Below, in pieces: positions 38,469-47,978 of a stretch of 64,000 nt of DNA. Every line of letters begins with the position of its first letter. Within the stretch, counting starts at the first letter, position 1. The notes below the pieces were generated by a model, which worked only from the letters and a program-made list of their open reading frames with translations, searched no databases and was not told where the DNA came from. A program made the position numbers and the translations under genes. This stretch comes from Akkermansia muciniphila (GTDB taxonomy: Bacteria; Verrucomicrobiota; Verrucomicrobiia; Verrucomicrobiales; Akkermansiaceae): NCBI RefSeq assembly GCF_002884975.1, contig NZ_PJKB01000001.1, positions 1,016,596 to 1,080,595 of the forward strand, in the 5' to 3' direction.

Positions 38469-38611
38469 CTTTCAGGACGTCTTTAGCCTTATTTCATAAG
38501 GCATTTATGTCATACGGATCACACAATGGACGGCCCATTTGTCCACTTTGTAAAACGGAAATATCGTGAGTTATATATAATTGATACAATACCAATACAT
38601 TGTGTTAATTT

Positions 38612-39835
38612 ATGTCTATCTACACACTCCACCATCAGGTGAGGCGGCTGGATGAAACGCTCTGCGGCAATGGCGGGAAGTATCCGACCGGAGATGTTCT
38701 GTTTTCAGGTGAGGGGAAACGAATCGTTCTGGGAGATACCATTGCGGAAGGCGGTGAAGGATCGGTCTTTGTTGCCCATTCGGCATTAGGATCGCCACTC
38801 GTAGCAAAGCTCTATCATCCAACGCAACGGATGCGTTGGCGTGAGCAGAAGCTTCGGCTGATGTGTTCCCGACCTATACGCACCCCGTGCGTGGCATGGC
38901 CGCGTGAGATCCTGTACGATGAGCTGAAACGCTTTGTCGGCGTACTGATGCCCCGGGCGGACGGTGTTCCGCTCGGGGCTTTTGCGTTTCATGCGGAACT
39001 GCTGAAGAAACAGTTCCCCTCATGGACCCGTTACGATCTGACCAGACTATGCCTGAACTTATCGGAAGCTGTCCATGCTTTGCACCGCAACGGCGTCGTC
39101 CTTGGGGATCTGCATCCCGGTAATGTGATGGTTTCTTCTGATGGCTCCGTCTGCTGGGTTGATGCCGACAGTTTCCAGATCGAAGACTATCCCTGTTCTG
39201 TAGGCACGGAACGGTTCCGGGCTCCGGAGCTCCACGGCAACTTCGGAGACTTTCTCCGTACCTGCAGTCACGATACCTACGCCCTGTCCGTCCTGCTCTT
39301 CATGACGCTGACGCTCGGCCTGTCTCCCTTTGCCCGTCAAGGGGGAGAAGGAGACATGCGGGAAGCTGTCAGGAAGGGAACGCTACCTTATGCGTTTGCT
39401 TCGTACAGACCGCCGGCGGGAATCTACCCGCCCGATACCCCCGGGCGCTATGTCTGGTCGTATCTCCCCCGCAAGCTCCGCGACGCACTCGGTCACAATC
39501 TTACCTGTGTCCAGCATCGCGATTTGCGTCCACGCGTCATGCCGGGATATCTGGCGCGTTGTTTGCAGCAATACCTCAGGGATATGGAGCCGGGAGGCGG
39601 AAGGGATCATCCCATGTACCGGGATCTTCTGCATGACCGCCCCTGTCCGCCCCACAGTCTGCTGGTACAGATGACACCCAACATCTGTACGGACTGCGGG
39701 ATTCTCTTCCGGGAGGCTCCTGACGATGTCGCACGGCGTTTACGGCAATCTCATACCCGCCCCCTGTGCAGGCTCTGCATACGGCGTCGTAGCGCGTTGG
39801 ATCAGGCAACCCGGAATTCAACCATCAACCATTAA
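38612..39835 (+). CDS. Serine/threonine-kinase-like protein with C-terminal zinc ribbon
   Basis: 407 aa. Kinase motifs: Gly-rich loop IAEGGEGSVFVAH (44-56), VAK Lys66, catalytic loop GVVLGDLHPGNVMV (Asp166, Asn171), metal-binding VDADSF (Asp184) and APE (204-206). The HRD is replaced by LGD, as in the TerY-associated kinases. The C-terminal ~55 residues contain CTDCGILF and CRLC, a likely zinc ribbon. It is followed 12 bp later by a TerY-like vWA gene, the pairing known from the TerY phosphorylation triad, but the PP2C phosphatase is absent. A 5' fragment of a homologous gene lies outside the right att site. Probably signalling in a stress or phage-defence response; substrate unknown. Confidence 0.8.
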   Translation: MSIYTLHHQVRRLDETLCGNGGKYPTGDVLFSGEGKRIVLGDTIAEGGEGSVFVAHSALGSPLVAKLYHPTQRMRWREQKLRLMCSRPIRTPCVAWPREILYDELKRFVGVLMPRADGVPLGAFAFHAELLKKQFPSWTRYDLTRLCLNLSEAVHALHRNGVVLGDLHPGNVMVSSDGSVCWVDADSFQIEDYPCSVGTERFRAPELHGNFGDFLRTCSHDTYALSVLLFMTLTLGLSPFARQGGEGDMREAVRKGTLPYAFASYRPPAGIYPPDTPGRYVWSYLPRKLRDALGHNLTCVQHRDLRPRVMPGYLARCLQQYLRDMEPGGGRDHPMYRDLLHDRPCPPHSLLVQMTPNICTDCGILFREAPDDVARRLRQSHTRPLCRLCIRRRSALDQATRNSTINH

Positions 39836-39847
39836 CTCAAATAAACC

Positions 39848-40642
39848 ATGTCTATATCATCATCAACACACCCAACCAGACAGGAACAGCTCGCCGCCAT
39901 GCGCGAGTTCGGCAACAACACCAACGCCCGGCTTCCCGTTCTCTTCCTGCTGGATGCCAGCAGCAGTATGAACGGTATTGTCCGGGGCGACAACCAACAC
40001 ATCCTCCGTCAGGAGTATTCTGACGGGATCAACTGGAATATCGTCACGGGAGACAATATCGTCACCCGGATGGATGAGCTCAACGTCGGGCTTCAGCGGT
40101 TCGTCAGCGACATTCTCGCCGATCCTCTGGTGAAGCTGGCCGCCGATGTAGCGGTGATGACATTCGCCCGGACGGTAGCAACAGTAAAGGAGTTCGGTCC
40201 GATCCGGGAATCTGACACAGGGCTGAAGATTTCCACGTCACAGGAGGATGAAACGCTTCTTGGCGAAGCCGTCGAGCTGGCCTTGACTGAACTCGACAGT
40301 CGCAAGCGTACCTACCGGGCACACGGGGTGGAATTCTACCAGCCCTGGCTCGTCGTGATGACGGACGGGGTTCCGACCAGCGCCCGGCACCGGGAACTGG
40401 AGGGACGATTGAAGGAACTGACGGCTGCCCGCAAGCTCAGCGTGTTCGTCTTCGGTATCGGCCGCGCTGATCTGTCGGAGCTTTGCAGCATCAGTCCGGG
40501 ACGGCCGCCTATGCAGGTCAACGATCAGAAGTTCCCGGAACTGTTCGCATGGCTGAGCCGGAGCGTCCGCATGGTCAGTATGTCCGTGCCGGGTGACGGG
40601 GTATTTCTGACTCCTCCCCCGGAGGATGTGTGGCAGGTGTAG
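39848..40642 (+). CDS. TerY-like von Willebrand factor A domain protein
   Basis: A 264-aa cytoplasmic vWA protein. A complete MIDAS is visible: DASSS (Asp36, Ser38, Ser40), a Thr in DETLLGEA (about 136) and MTDGVP (Asp173). The ending LFAWLSRSVRMVSMSVPGDG is typical of TerY, the vWA protein of tellurite/stress and phosphorylation-triad operons. It is 12 bp from the kinase gene and therefore its probable partner or scaffold. The following 257 bp (40643-40899) show no gene. Confidence 0.85.
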   Translation: MSISSSTHPTRQEQLAAMREFGNNTNARLPVLFLLDASSSMNGIVRGDNQHILRQEYSDGINWNIVTGDNIVTRMDELNVGLQRFVSDILADPLVKLAADVAVMTFARTVATVKEFGPIRESDTGLKISTSQEDETLLGEAVELALTELDSRKRTYRAHGVEFYQPWLVVMTDGVPTSARHRELEGRLKELTAARKLSVFVFGIGRADLSELCSISPGRPPMQVNDQKFPELFAWLSRSVRMVSMSVPGDGVFLTPPPEDVWQV

Positions 40643-40899
40643 GACAGGAATCATCAGAAAGTCTTCTTCATGGAGGGCTTTCTTTTAGCTACAGTACGGT
40701 AGTATTGCGAGAAATCGTTCTCATATAGTAAACCTATCCCTTCTTCTTAAATGTTCAGGGAAGCAATGGTATCTGGAAGATAACAGGTGTTCTAGCTTGA
40801 GTTTTTGTCGGTTTTATGGCATAGGAATCCTACGCCTGTGCTCCGGTTTCCAAATTACCTGGGAAGCCATGCATCCAACCAGTACCCAACAAAGCGATA

Positions 40900-42777
40900 A
40901 TGGCAACAGCTGTGAACATCAAAAAACTGGAGAATGACCTCTGGGAATCCGCAGATCTTCTCCGCGCAGGATCAAAATTGACATCGAATCAATATTGTAT
41001 GCCTGTTCTGGGGCTGCTCTTCCTGCGATATGCATTCAGCCGGTACAAGCTTGTGGAAGACGAAATCATCAGAAATCTTCCTTCTCGAGGTGGACGAGTC
41101 CGCCCTGTAGAGGCCAGCGATTTTAGCGCCAAAAGCGCCATTTTTCTTCCCCGGGAAGCCCAGTATGCCTGGCTTGTCAACCTTCCTTCCGATATCGCGT
41201 CTGCCAATCTGGTCAGTATGGACGGACATGCCATGAAAAGTCTGGGAGAAGTTGTCAACAATGCCATGGCTCTTGTGGAATCACAGAGTCTCCAGCTGCA
41301 AGGTGTTTTACCTAGGAGCTATACTGACTTTCCCGATGAGTTACTCGGAGAACTCATCCGCATTTTCAACAACGATGCGCTGGACAAAGTTGGCGGCGAC
41401 GTCATCGGTCGCATCTACGAGTATTTCCTGAACAAGTTTGCAAAAAATATTGCTCAGGACGACGGCGTCTTCTTTACGCCCAAGTCTCTGGTCAAAATGA
41501 TTGTGAACATTCTGGAGCCCTCCCGGGGAATGCTTCTCGACCCAGCCGCCGGAAGCGGAGGCATGTTCATTCAGACGGGAGATTTCGTCCATGCCTCGGG
41601 CATGACAGCAAACAATTCGATGACCTTTTACGGGCAGGAGAAAGTGGAGTACAACGCCAATCTCTGCCTCATGAATATGGCGGTACATGGTCTGACCGGC
41701 ATCATCAAATCCGGGGACGAAGCCAACACCTTCTACCATGATGCCCACAACCTCAACGGCAAATGCGACTATGTCATGGCCAACCCTCCCTTCAATGTAG
41801 ACAAGGTCAAGGCGGAGGGAGCCGAAAGCGCGGGGCGCCTTCCCTTCGGCCTGCCGGCAGTCAACAAGAACAAGGAAATCGGCAACGGCAATTATCTATG
41901 GATCTCGTATTTCTACTCGTATCTCAATGACCATGGCCGGGCAGGCTTCGTCATGGCCTCTTCCTCCACCGACAGTTCGGGCCGGGACAAGGACATACGC
42001 GAACAACTGGTTCGCACAGGCCATGTAGACTGCATGATCAGTGTCAGCAACAATTTCTTCTATACAAAGAGCCTTCCCTGCTCCCTGTGGTTCTTCGACA
42101 AGGGAAAGTCTGCCGACAGGCTCGACAAGGTGCTTTTCATTGATGCCCGCAACTACTACACGGTCGTGGATCGTACGCTGAATGAATGGACGGAATGGCA
42201 GCTCAAGAACTTGAACGCCATTGTCTGGCTCTACCGGGGGGAAGTCGATAAATACCAAGCCCTCATGGAGGAATACCGAGTAACCTTGCGCACATACGCC
42301 GAGAAAACGGACAACACCGCCTTGACGGAAGCCCTGACAAGCAACTCCGATTTCGCCCCGGCACGGCAAGCCCTCGAAGATATGCTCAAGCAAATGCGCG
42401 CAGCCGCTGTTAGCGCTGTGGAAACGGCGCTTCGCAAGGAGAAGAAGAAAATACAGTCTGACTGGGACGGCAAGCAATCCGAAGTGAACGCCATGCTCAC
42501 GGTAGCAAAAGAGGCGGACTGGCTCTTCAGTAAATTCGGCGAAGGCGAATACCGAGATGTGCTCGGCCTATGCAAGCTGGCAAGTCTCGAAGACATTAAG
42601 GAAAAAGGCTGGTCTCTAACACCCGGTGCCTATGTCGGCGTTGCTCCTGTTGAAGATGATGGGGTGGATTTCAAGGCACGCATGGTGGAGATTCATCAGG
42701 AATTGTTGAAACTACAGGAGGAATCCAACCAACTAATGGATACCATTGCAAAAAATTGGGAGGAGATAGTGGAATGA
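40900..42777 (+). CDS. hsdM: Type I restriction-modification methyltransferase subunit HsdM
   Basis: Adenine-N6 DNA methyltransferase of a type I R-M complex (M2S1 or R2M2S1). 625 aa with the N-terminal HsdM helical domain (LENDLWESADLLRAGSKLTS), SAM-binding motif I DPAAGSGGMF (from Asp214) and catalytic NPPF (295-298). A C-terminal coiled-coil extension (~480-620) is longer than in short HsdMs. The stop codon overlaps the start of hsdS (ATGA), so they are translationally coupled. Confidence 0.96.
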   Translation: MATAVNIKKLENDLWESADLLRAGSKLTSNQYCMPVLGLLFLRYAFSRYKLVEDEIIRNLPSRGGRVRPVEASDFSAKSAIFLPREAQYAWLVNLPSDIASANLVSMDGHAMKSLGEVVNNAMALVESQSLQLQGVLPRSYTDFPDELLGELIRIFNNDALDKVGGDVIGRIYEYFLNKFAKNIAQDDGVFFTPKSLVKMIVNILEPSRGMLLDPAAGSGGMFIQTGDFVHASGMTANNSMTFYGQEKVEYNANLCLMNMAVHGLTGIIKSGDEANTFYHDAHNLNGKCDYVMANPPFNVDKVKAEGAESAGRLPFGLPAVNKNKEIGNGNYLWISYFYSYLNDHGRAGFVMASSSTDSSGRDKDIREQLVRTGHVDCMISVSNNFFYTKSLPCSLWFFDKGKSADRLDKVLFIDARNYYTVVDRTLNEWTEWQLKNLNAIVWLYRGEVDKYQALMEEYRVTLRTYAEKTDNTALTEALTSNSDFAPARQALEDMLKQMRAAAVSAVETALRKEKKKIQSDWDGKQSEVNAMLTVAKEADWLFSKFGEGEYRDVLGLCKLASLEDIKEKGWSLTPGAYVGVAPVEDDGVDFKARMVEIHQELLKLQEESNQLMDTIAKNWEEIVE

Positions 42778-43991
42778 AGTGGAAGTACGTTCAACTGGGT
42801 GAATTATATTCCGTTCATAATGGACTATCAAAACAGGGTTCTTTTTTTGGATCTGGATACCCATTTTTGAGTTTTTCTACAGTATTTAATCAATGGTTTT
42901 TGCCAGAAGTTCTTTCTGATTTAGTGCGATCGACAGAATCTGAACAAAATTCATATTCTATTAGACGAGGAGATATATTTATTACACGAACAAGTGAAAC
43001 GATGGACGAATTAGGAATGAGTTCCGTTGCTCTAAAAGATTATCCTTTCGCTACGTACAATGGATTCACAAAAAGGCTACGCCCAAAAGAGTTAACTAGA
43101 ATTTCCCCAAAATTTATCGGATATTATTTAAGAAGCGCAGAATTTAGATGTCAATTTTTGGCATTTTCTTCAATGACTACTCGAGCGAGTTTAAAGAATG
43201 AAAATTTATTATCACTTAAGATACCTCTTCCTTCTTTATCTATTCAAAAACGAATCGCTGATATCCTCTCCGCCTACGACGACCTGATCGAGAATAACAG
43301 GAAGCAGATCAAGCTGTTGGAAGAGGCAGTTCAACGCCTGTACAAAGAGTGGTTCGTCGATTTGCGTTTTCCTGGTTACGAGAAGACAAAAATTGTTGAT
43401 GGAGTGCCGGAGGGCTGGAAGCTCTGTCAGCTGGATAATGTTATCGAATTTGATCCCAAAATAAAACTCGATAAAGATAGGATTAAGCAGAGTGTTCCCA
43501 TGTCTGCATTAAGCACATCATCTATGGTTCTCAATGAAGCAGAATTTGGCTTGGCTCAGTCTAACGCAGGAAGTAAATTTCAAAATGGAGATACTTTATT
43601 GGCAAGAATTACGCCATGCTTGGAAAATGGGAAAACGGCTTATGTATGGGGTATAGCAAGTGATGAAGGAGCAGTTGGATCAACAGAATACATTGTCATG
43701 CGCAGCAAAAAACTTAATCCATACATGGTTTATTTGTTGGCTCGAACTGATGACTTCCGGCAAGCAGCGATAAACAGCATGAGTGGCAGTGATGGGCGTC
43801 AACGTGTTAAATCGGATAAACTAAAGAAGCTCTCTTATTTATTGCCAGAAACAGAAATCATTTTATCATTTGGTAGATTTGTTCAACCTATATTTGATCA
43901 AATCTTTATTCGCAGTAAACAATGTACAGAATTGAGTCAGGCTCGTGACCGTCTCCTCCCGAAATTGATGAACGGAGAGATTGCAGTGTAA
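42774..43991 (+). CDS. hsdS: Type I restriction-modification specificity subunit HsdS
   Basis: A 405-aa DNA-recognition subunit. Two target-recognition domains (about 1-160 and 215-370) are each followed by a conserved helix: YDDLIENNRKQIKLLEEA (~170-190) and the C-terminal CTELSQARDRLLPKLMNGEI. The start at 42774 overlaps the hsdM stop. The target domains are clearly more AT-rich than the conserved spacers and than hsdM/hsdR, as expected where recognition domains are swapped horizontally. No second, truncated hsdS and no inverted repeats for shuffling were found. Confidence 0.93.
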   Translation: MKWKYVQLGELYSVHNGLSKQGSFFGSGYPFLSFSTVFNQWFLPEVLSDLVRSTESEQNSYSIRRGDIFITRTSETMDELGMSSVALKDYPFATYNGFTKRLRPKELTRISPKFIGYYLRSAEFRCQFLAFSSMTTRASLKNENLLSLKIPLPSLSIQKRIADILSAYDDLIENNRKQIKLLEEAVQRLYKEWFVDLRFPGYEKTKIVDGVPEGWKLCQLDNVIEFDPKIKLDKDRIKQSVPMSALSTSSMVLNEAEFGLAQSNAGSKFQNGDTLLARITPCLENGKTAYVWGIASDEGAVGSTEYIVMRSKKLNPYMVYLLARTDDFRQAAINSMSGSDGRQRVKSDKLKKLSYLLPETEIILSFGRFVQPIFDQIFIRSKQCTELSQARDRLLPKLMNGEIAV

Positions 43992-44020
43992 TATGCATCA
44001 AACAGAAAAGAACATCACCC

Positions 44021-47000
44021 ATGAGCTACGACTATTCGGAAAACATTCTGGTGCAGGAAAGCGCAGGGCGGCTACTTCGAGAGGAGCTGGGCTGGGAGGT
44101 GGCGACAGCCTATAACACCGAAAAACTCGGAGAAAATGGCACGTTCGGCAGAAAAAGCTACCGGGAGATACTCCTGACCCGTTACCTGCGGGCCGCTATC
44201 CGCAAGCTCAATCCATGGATCACCGATGACTTGGCGGACGAGGCCATCCGAACGCTGGATACGCACCTTTCCACCTCATCGCTTCTCCAGATCAACGAGG
44301 AGAAGTACAATCTGATCCGTGACGGCATTCCCGTCACGCTCCGGAAACCGGACGGGGAGAGTGAAGAAAAGCGTGTTGCCGTCATTGACTTCCAGAACCC
44401 GGAGAACAACCACTTTCTGGCAATCAAGGAACTCAAGGTTTGGGGTGAGCTCTACAGGCGCAGAACGGATGTTGTGGGGTTCGTCAATGGTATACCTTTG
44501 CTCTTTATTGAGCTGAAAAAGAATACGGTCGATGTGCAAAACGCCTATACAGATAACTACACGGATTACCTGGATACCATTCCCCACCTGTTCCACTACA
44601 ATGCCATTGTGATGCTGAGCAACGGCGGAGAGGCCAAGGTGGGAACGCTCGGCAGCAAGTATGAGTTTTTTCATGAATGGAAACGTCTGCATGAAACGGA
44701 CGAAGGCAGCGTGGCCTTGGCTACGCAGTTGAGGGGGATCTGCAAAAAGAACAATTTTCTCGACCTCGTGGAGAACTTCATCCTCTATGACCACAGCGAA
44801 GGGCGTACCGTCAAGATCCTGGCCCGCAACCACCAGTACCTGGGTGTGAATGAGGCCGTCAAAGCTTACGAGACCCGCCAGCTAAACAATGGCAAATTGG
44901 GTGTATTCTGGCACACTCAAGGCAGCGGCAAGAGTTATTCCATGCTCTTTCTGGCGCAGAAGATACGCCGAAAGTGCTTCGGTTCTCCGACCATCGTCAT
45001 CCTGACCGACCGGGAAGAGTTGAACACCCAGATTAGCGACACGTTCGAAAATTGCGGCATGCTCGGCAAAGCAAAAGCCTCCCGTTTTATTGCCACCAGC
45101 GGAACCGACCTCGTCAATAAACTCCAAGGGAACCAGAGCTTTATTTTCACGCTCATTCAAAAATTCAACCAACCTGTCGTCCATCCCATCACCCCGAAGC
45201 ATGATTTGCTCATCATGTCAGACGAGGCGCACCGCAGCCAATATGGTATCTTTGCGGACAACATGTGCCAATTGTTGCCGACGGCGTCGCGAATAGGTTT
45301 TACAGGCACACCCCTTCTCACCAGTGACAATATCACCGAACGAACCTTCGGCGGCTACGTTTCCGTGTATGACTTCCAACGGGCCGTGGAAGATGGGGCT
45401 ACTGTTCCACTCTACTATGAGAACAGAGGGGATAAAATTGGCCTTGCAGGCACCCCGGCACTGAACGAACGCATGATTGAAGCGATCGAAGCCGCAGATC
45501 TTGATCCCAACCAGCAGGAAAAACTGGAACGTGAGTTTGCCAAAGAAATCCACGTACTGACGGCAGAGCCGCGGCTGCGAGCCATTGCGCAAGACTTTGT
45601 TCGCCATTATTCCGACTTGTGGACAAGCGGCAAGGCCATGTTCGTTTGCCTCAACAAGGTAACGTGTGTGCGGATGTTCAACTTTGTACAGGAGTACTGG
45701 ACTCAGGAAATAGTCTCCTTGAAGGAACAGCAAAAGCACGCCAGTCAGCAGGAATCTCTCGAGATGGAACGCAAGATTCGCTGGATGGAAGAAACAGAAA
45801 TGGCTGTCGTCATCAGCCAGGAACAGAACGAAATTCTGACCTTCAACAAGTGGGGGCTAGATATCATCCCCCACCGTACCAAGATGGAGAAACGCGAAAT
45901 GGACAAGGAATTCAAGAAGACCGAAAGTCCTTTTCGCATAGTGTTTGTCTGCGCTATGTGGCTGACCGGCTTTGACGTCAAGAGCCTTTCCTGCCTGTAC
46001 CTGGACAAGCCGTTGAAAGCTCACTCACTGATGCAGGCCATTGCACGTGCCAATCGTGTGAACGAGGGGAAAAGCAATGGCCTCGTGATCGACTATATCG
46101 GCATCGTCAGCGCCCTGAAAAAGGCACTTGCCGACTATACCGGTACCCGGGGAGGTGGCGGAGATGATCCAACAGTGGATAAGGAGAAGCTGTTGTCGAG
46201 AATTGCAGAGCTTGTTGAAAAGATCTGTGATTTCCTGAAGGAGCATGGATTCATTCTCGAAACTCTGGTAAAATCCATCCCTGACAGTTTTGATCGATTG
46301 GAGCTCATTCAACAGGCGGCTAACGCTATGTGCGGAACACTGGAAATCAAGAAGACTTTTCAAACGTATGCCAACGAACTGTTTCGTCTGATGAAGTATG
46401 TCAACAGAGACGACGTAGACGATGAAACCCGTGCCAACAAGAATGCCATCAAGGCTATCTATGATGAGCTTCAGAAAAAGCGAAAACACGCGGACACTAC
46501 AGGGTTGATGGTGGAAATCAACAAGATTGTTAACGAATACATCATCGTACATCAATCCAGGCCTGATGATACGAAACCGGACAAGACAATCGATATCAGC
46601 CAAATCGACTTTGAACGCCTCTCTCGGGAATTTGCAAAAGCAAAGAAACGGAACTTGGCGATGAAGGATCTGGAAGAATTGGTAGAATACTATCTTGAAC
46701 AGATGATAGTGAACAATCCCGGTCGTGTGAATTATTACGAGAGGTACCAGGCAATCATTGACGAATACAATCAGGATCAGGATAAAGCCAACATTGAACG
46801 TACCTTCGAAGAGCTGATGAAACTGGCTTCAGACCTCAACACGGAACAACAGCGATACGTAAGAGAGGGCCTTGACAACGAAGAGGAATTGGCGCTTTTC
46901 GATATGCTCTTTTCCGACAATCTCTCTGTCAAAGACATCAAAATCATCAAGACGGTTTCGAAAGATCTATTGGTAAGTGTCAAGGAAAAGATAACAGCTC

Positions 47001-47164
47001 TTGACCACTGGACGGATAAGCCCAATACCACGGCGGAGATATCCAACCTCATTCGGGATACATTGTGGAAAAACCTTCCCGAAGTATACACGGATACGAG
47101 TATTGACACCTACCGCCAACATATTTTCGAGTACTTCTATTCACGGTATAAAGAGGTTGTTTAA
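44021..47164 (+). CDS. hsdR: Type I restriction endonuclease subunit HsdR
   Basis: A 1047-aa motor/nuclease subunit. The N-terminal PD-(D/E)XK nuclease carries GIPLLFIELKK; SF2 helicase motifs follow: QGSGKS (301-305), DEAH (401-404), GFTGTPLL, ALARANR-like motif VI region MQAIARANRVNEG, and a C-terminal helical domain that docks on HsdM. It cleaves non-methylated DNA after translocation. The reading frame is intact, so the system is probably active. Confidence 0.95.
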   Translation: MSYDYSENILVQESAGRLLREELGWEVATAYNTEKLGENGTFGRKSYREILLTRYLRAAIRKLNPWITDDLADEAIRTLDTHLSTSSLLQINEEKYNLIRDGIPVTLRKPDGESEEKRVAVIDFQNPENNHFLAIKELKVWGELYRRRTDVVGFVNGIPLLFIELKKNTVDVQNAYTDNYTDYLDTIPHLFHYNAIVMLSNGGEAKVGTLGSKYEFFHEWKRLHETDEGSVALATQLRGICKKNNFLDLVENFILYDHSEGRTVKILARNHQYLGVNEAVKAYETRQLNNGKLGVFWHTQGSGKSYSMLFLAQKIRRKCFGSPTIVILTDREELNTQISDTFENCGMLGKAKASRFIATSGTDLVNKLQGNQSFIFTLIQKFNQPVVHPITPKHDLLIMSDEAHRSQYGIFADNMCQLLPTASRIGFTGTPLLTSDNITERTFGGYVSVYDFQRAVEDGATVPLYYENRGDKIGLAGTPALNERMIEAIEAADLDPNQQEKLEREFAKEIHVLTAEPRLRAIAQDFVRHYSDLWTSGKAMFVCLNKVTCVRMFNFVQEYWTQEIVSLKEQQKHASQQESLEMERKIRWMEETEMAVVISQEQNEILTFNKWGLDIIPHRTKMEKREMDKEFKKTESPFRIVFVCAMWLTGFDVKSLSCLYLDKPLKAHSLMQAIARANRVNEGKSNGLVIDYIGIVSALKKALADYTGTRGGGGDDPTVDKEKLLSRIAELVEKICDFLKEHGFILETLVKSIPDSFDRLELIQQAANAMCGTLEIKKTFQTYANELFRLMKYVNRDDVDDETRANKNAIKAIYDELQKKRKHADTTGLMVEINKIVNEYIIVHQSRPDDTKPDKTIDISQIDFERLSREFAKAKKRNLAMKDLEELVEYYLEQMIVNNPGRVNYYERYQAIIDEYNQDQDKANIERTFEELMKLASDLNTEQQRYVREGLDNEEELALFDMLFSDNLSVKDIKIIKTVSKDLLVSVKEKITALDHWTDKPNTTAEISNLIRDTLWKNLPEVYTDTSIDTYRQHIFEYFYSRYKEVV

Positions 47165-47282
47165 CCCGTTTACTTAAATTCCAGGGTTCCTAATCATCTG
47201 AAATGAGACGGGAAAGCTGGTTATGTAAAAGATTTATTTAATGTAATAGTATCGTTCCCTCTGCTGAAAGCGATCCTGATAT

Positions 47283-47300
47283 TGTAACACCTTCATTACA
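47283..47300. promoter_or_regulatory. Operator-like dyad overlapping the XRE start codon
   Basis: TGTAACACCTTCATTACA: TGTAA/TTACA arms 8 bp apart, ending on the A of the ATG at 47300. Its reverse complement matches 15 of 18 bases of a dyad upstream of the CxxCxGxG gene (47897-47914). A weaker half-match (TGTAAT then CGTT) lies at 47242. Suggests autoregulation by the XRE protein. Confidence 0.55.
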
Positions 47301-47572
47301 TGAAGGGGCAACTCAATATCATCGGCGATGCCGTCCGAAAATACCGCAGAGCTAAAAAATGGACTCAGCATGATCTTGCCGGGGCTTGTCAGCGGTTGGG
47401 GTGGCAGCTTATTCGAGAAACCCTCATCAAGATAGAACTGGGGACGCGGCGAGTCGTCGACTCTGAAGTCCTTCTTCTGGCCCGAGCCTTGGGTTGTTCT
47501 CCCTCCGACTTGTTGGGCGACAATGTGGATGAAGCCTTGATGTCAGCTCGTCATAGCAAAAGTGACAGCTAA
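47300..47572 (+). CDS. XRE-family transcriptional regulator
   Basis: A 90-aa lambda-Cro/C1-type helix-turn-helix protein: MKGQLNIIGDAVRKYRRAKKW, then HTH TQHDLAGACQRLGWQLIRETLIKIELGTR and LLLARALGCSPSDLLGD. Close in form to small C-proteins that control restriction-modification genes, and it lies 135 bp downstream of hsdR. No Shine-Dalgarno lies before the ATG, and an operator-like dyad overlaps it, so the message may be leaderless or strongly self-controlled. Confidence 0.8.
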   Translation: MKGQLNIIGDAVRKYRRAKKWTQHDLAGACQRLGWQLIRETLIKIELGTRRVVDSEVLLLARALGCSPSDLLGDNVDEALMSARHSKSDS

Positions 47573-47634
47573 AAAATCCATTGTTCTTGAAGAGTAATGG
47601 ATGAAGGATGGATCACTCGACGACATCGGAATGT

Positions 47635-47796
47635 CTAGTTGGCATATTCCAGATCCATAAGTTCCGAATCTCCGGGAAGGTACTCATGTCCTTTTCGGAC
47701 AATGTGGCGTTCGTTCCTGTAGGCCAGCGTTCGTTCAACTCGGCACAGATCATGAGATCCGCACTGAGGACAAGTGAATATGAAATGTTGTAACAT
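47635..47796 (-). CDS. Short zinc-ribbon-like protein (53 aa)
   Basis: Read on the minus strand from the Met at 47796: the N-terminus MLQHFIFTCPQCGSHDLC carries a clear CPxCG zinc knuckle followed by charged sequence (RNERHIVRKGHEYLPGD) and the end MDLEYAN. Other minus- and plus-strand frames are open here but read less like protein. Only one CxxC pair is present, so it may be the N-terminal part of a larger two-knuckle protein truncated at its stop codon. Function unknown; small proteins of this kind occur in phages and islands. Confidence 0.5.
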   Translation of the reverse strand: MLQHFIFTCPQCGSHDLCRVERTLAYRNERHIVRKGHEYLPGDSELMDLEYAN

Positions 47797-47887
47797 AGTG
47801 GTGATAAATGAATTGTTTGTCGGATAAGAAACTTTCTCATCCTTCTATATATCACCCCCGGATGGCACGATTTTCACGGAAGGACAC

Positions 47888-47923
47888 AAGACTAAATGTA
47901 ATGAAAACGTTACATTTAGTCTT
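47888..47923. promoter_or_regulatory. Perfect 14-bp inverted repeat with XRE-operator-like centre
   Basis: Arms AAGACTAAATGTAA and TTACATTTAGTCTT, 8-bp spacer. The central 18 bp (TGTAATGAAAACGTTACA) match the dyad at the XRE gene. A TTGACC at 47922-47927 overlaps the right edge as a possible -35, so binding would block transcription of the gene at 47979. No T-tract follows, so it is not a terminator. Confidence 0.6.
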
Positions 47924-47978
47924 GACCTGAGAATGAAGTGAGGACAGAGTAACGGTGGATACCATCTACTCACCACTT

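Noticed and set aside
47613-47855. Minus-strand frame of 80 codons over the XRE-downstream stretch
   Set aside because: A different minus-strand frame at 47635-47796 contains a clear CPxCG knuckle and reads better; the 80-codon frame looks like its shadow.
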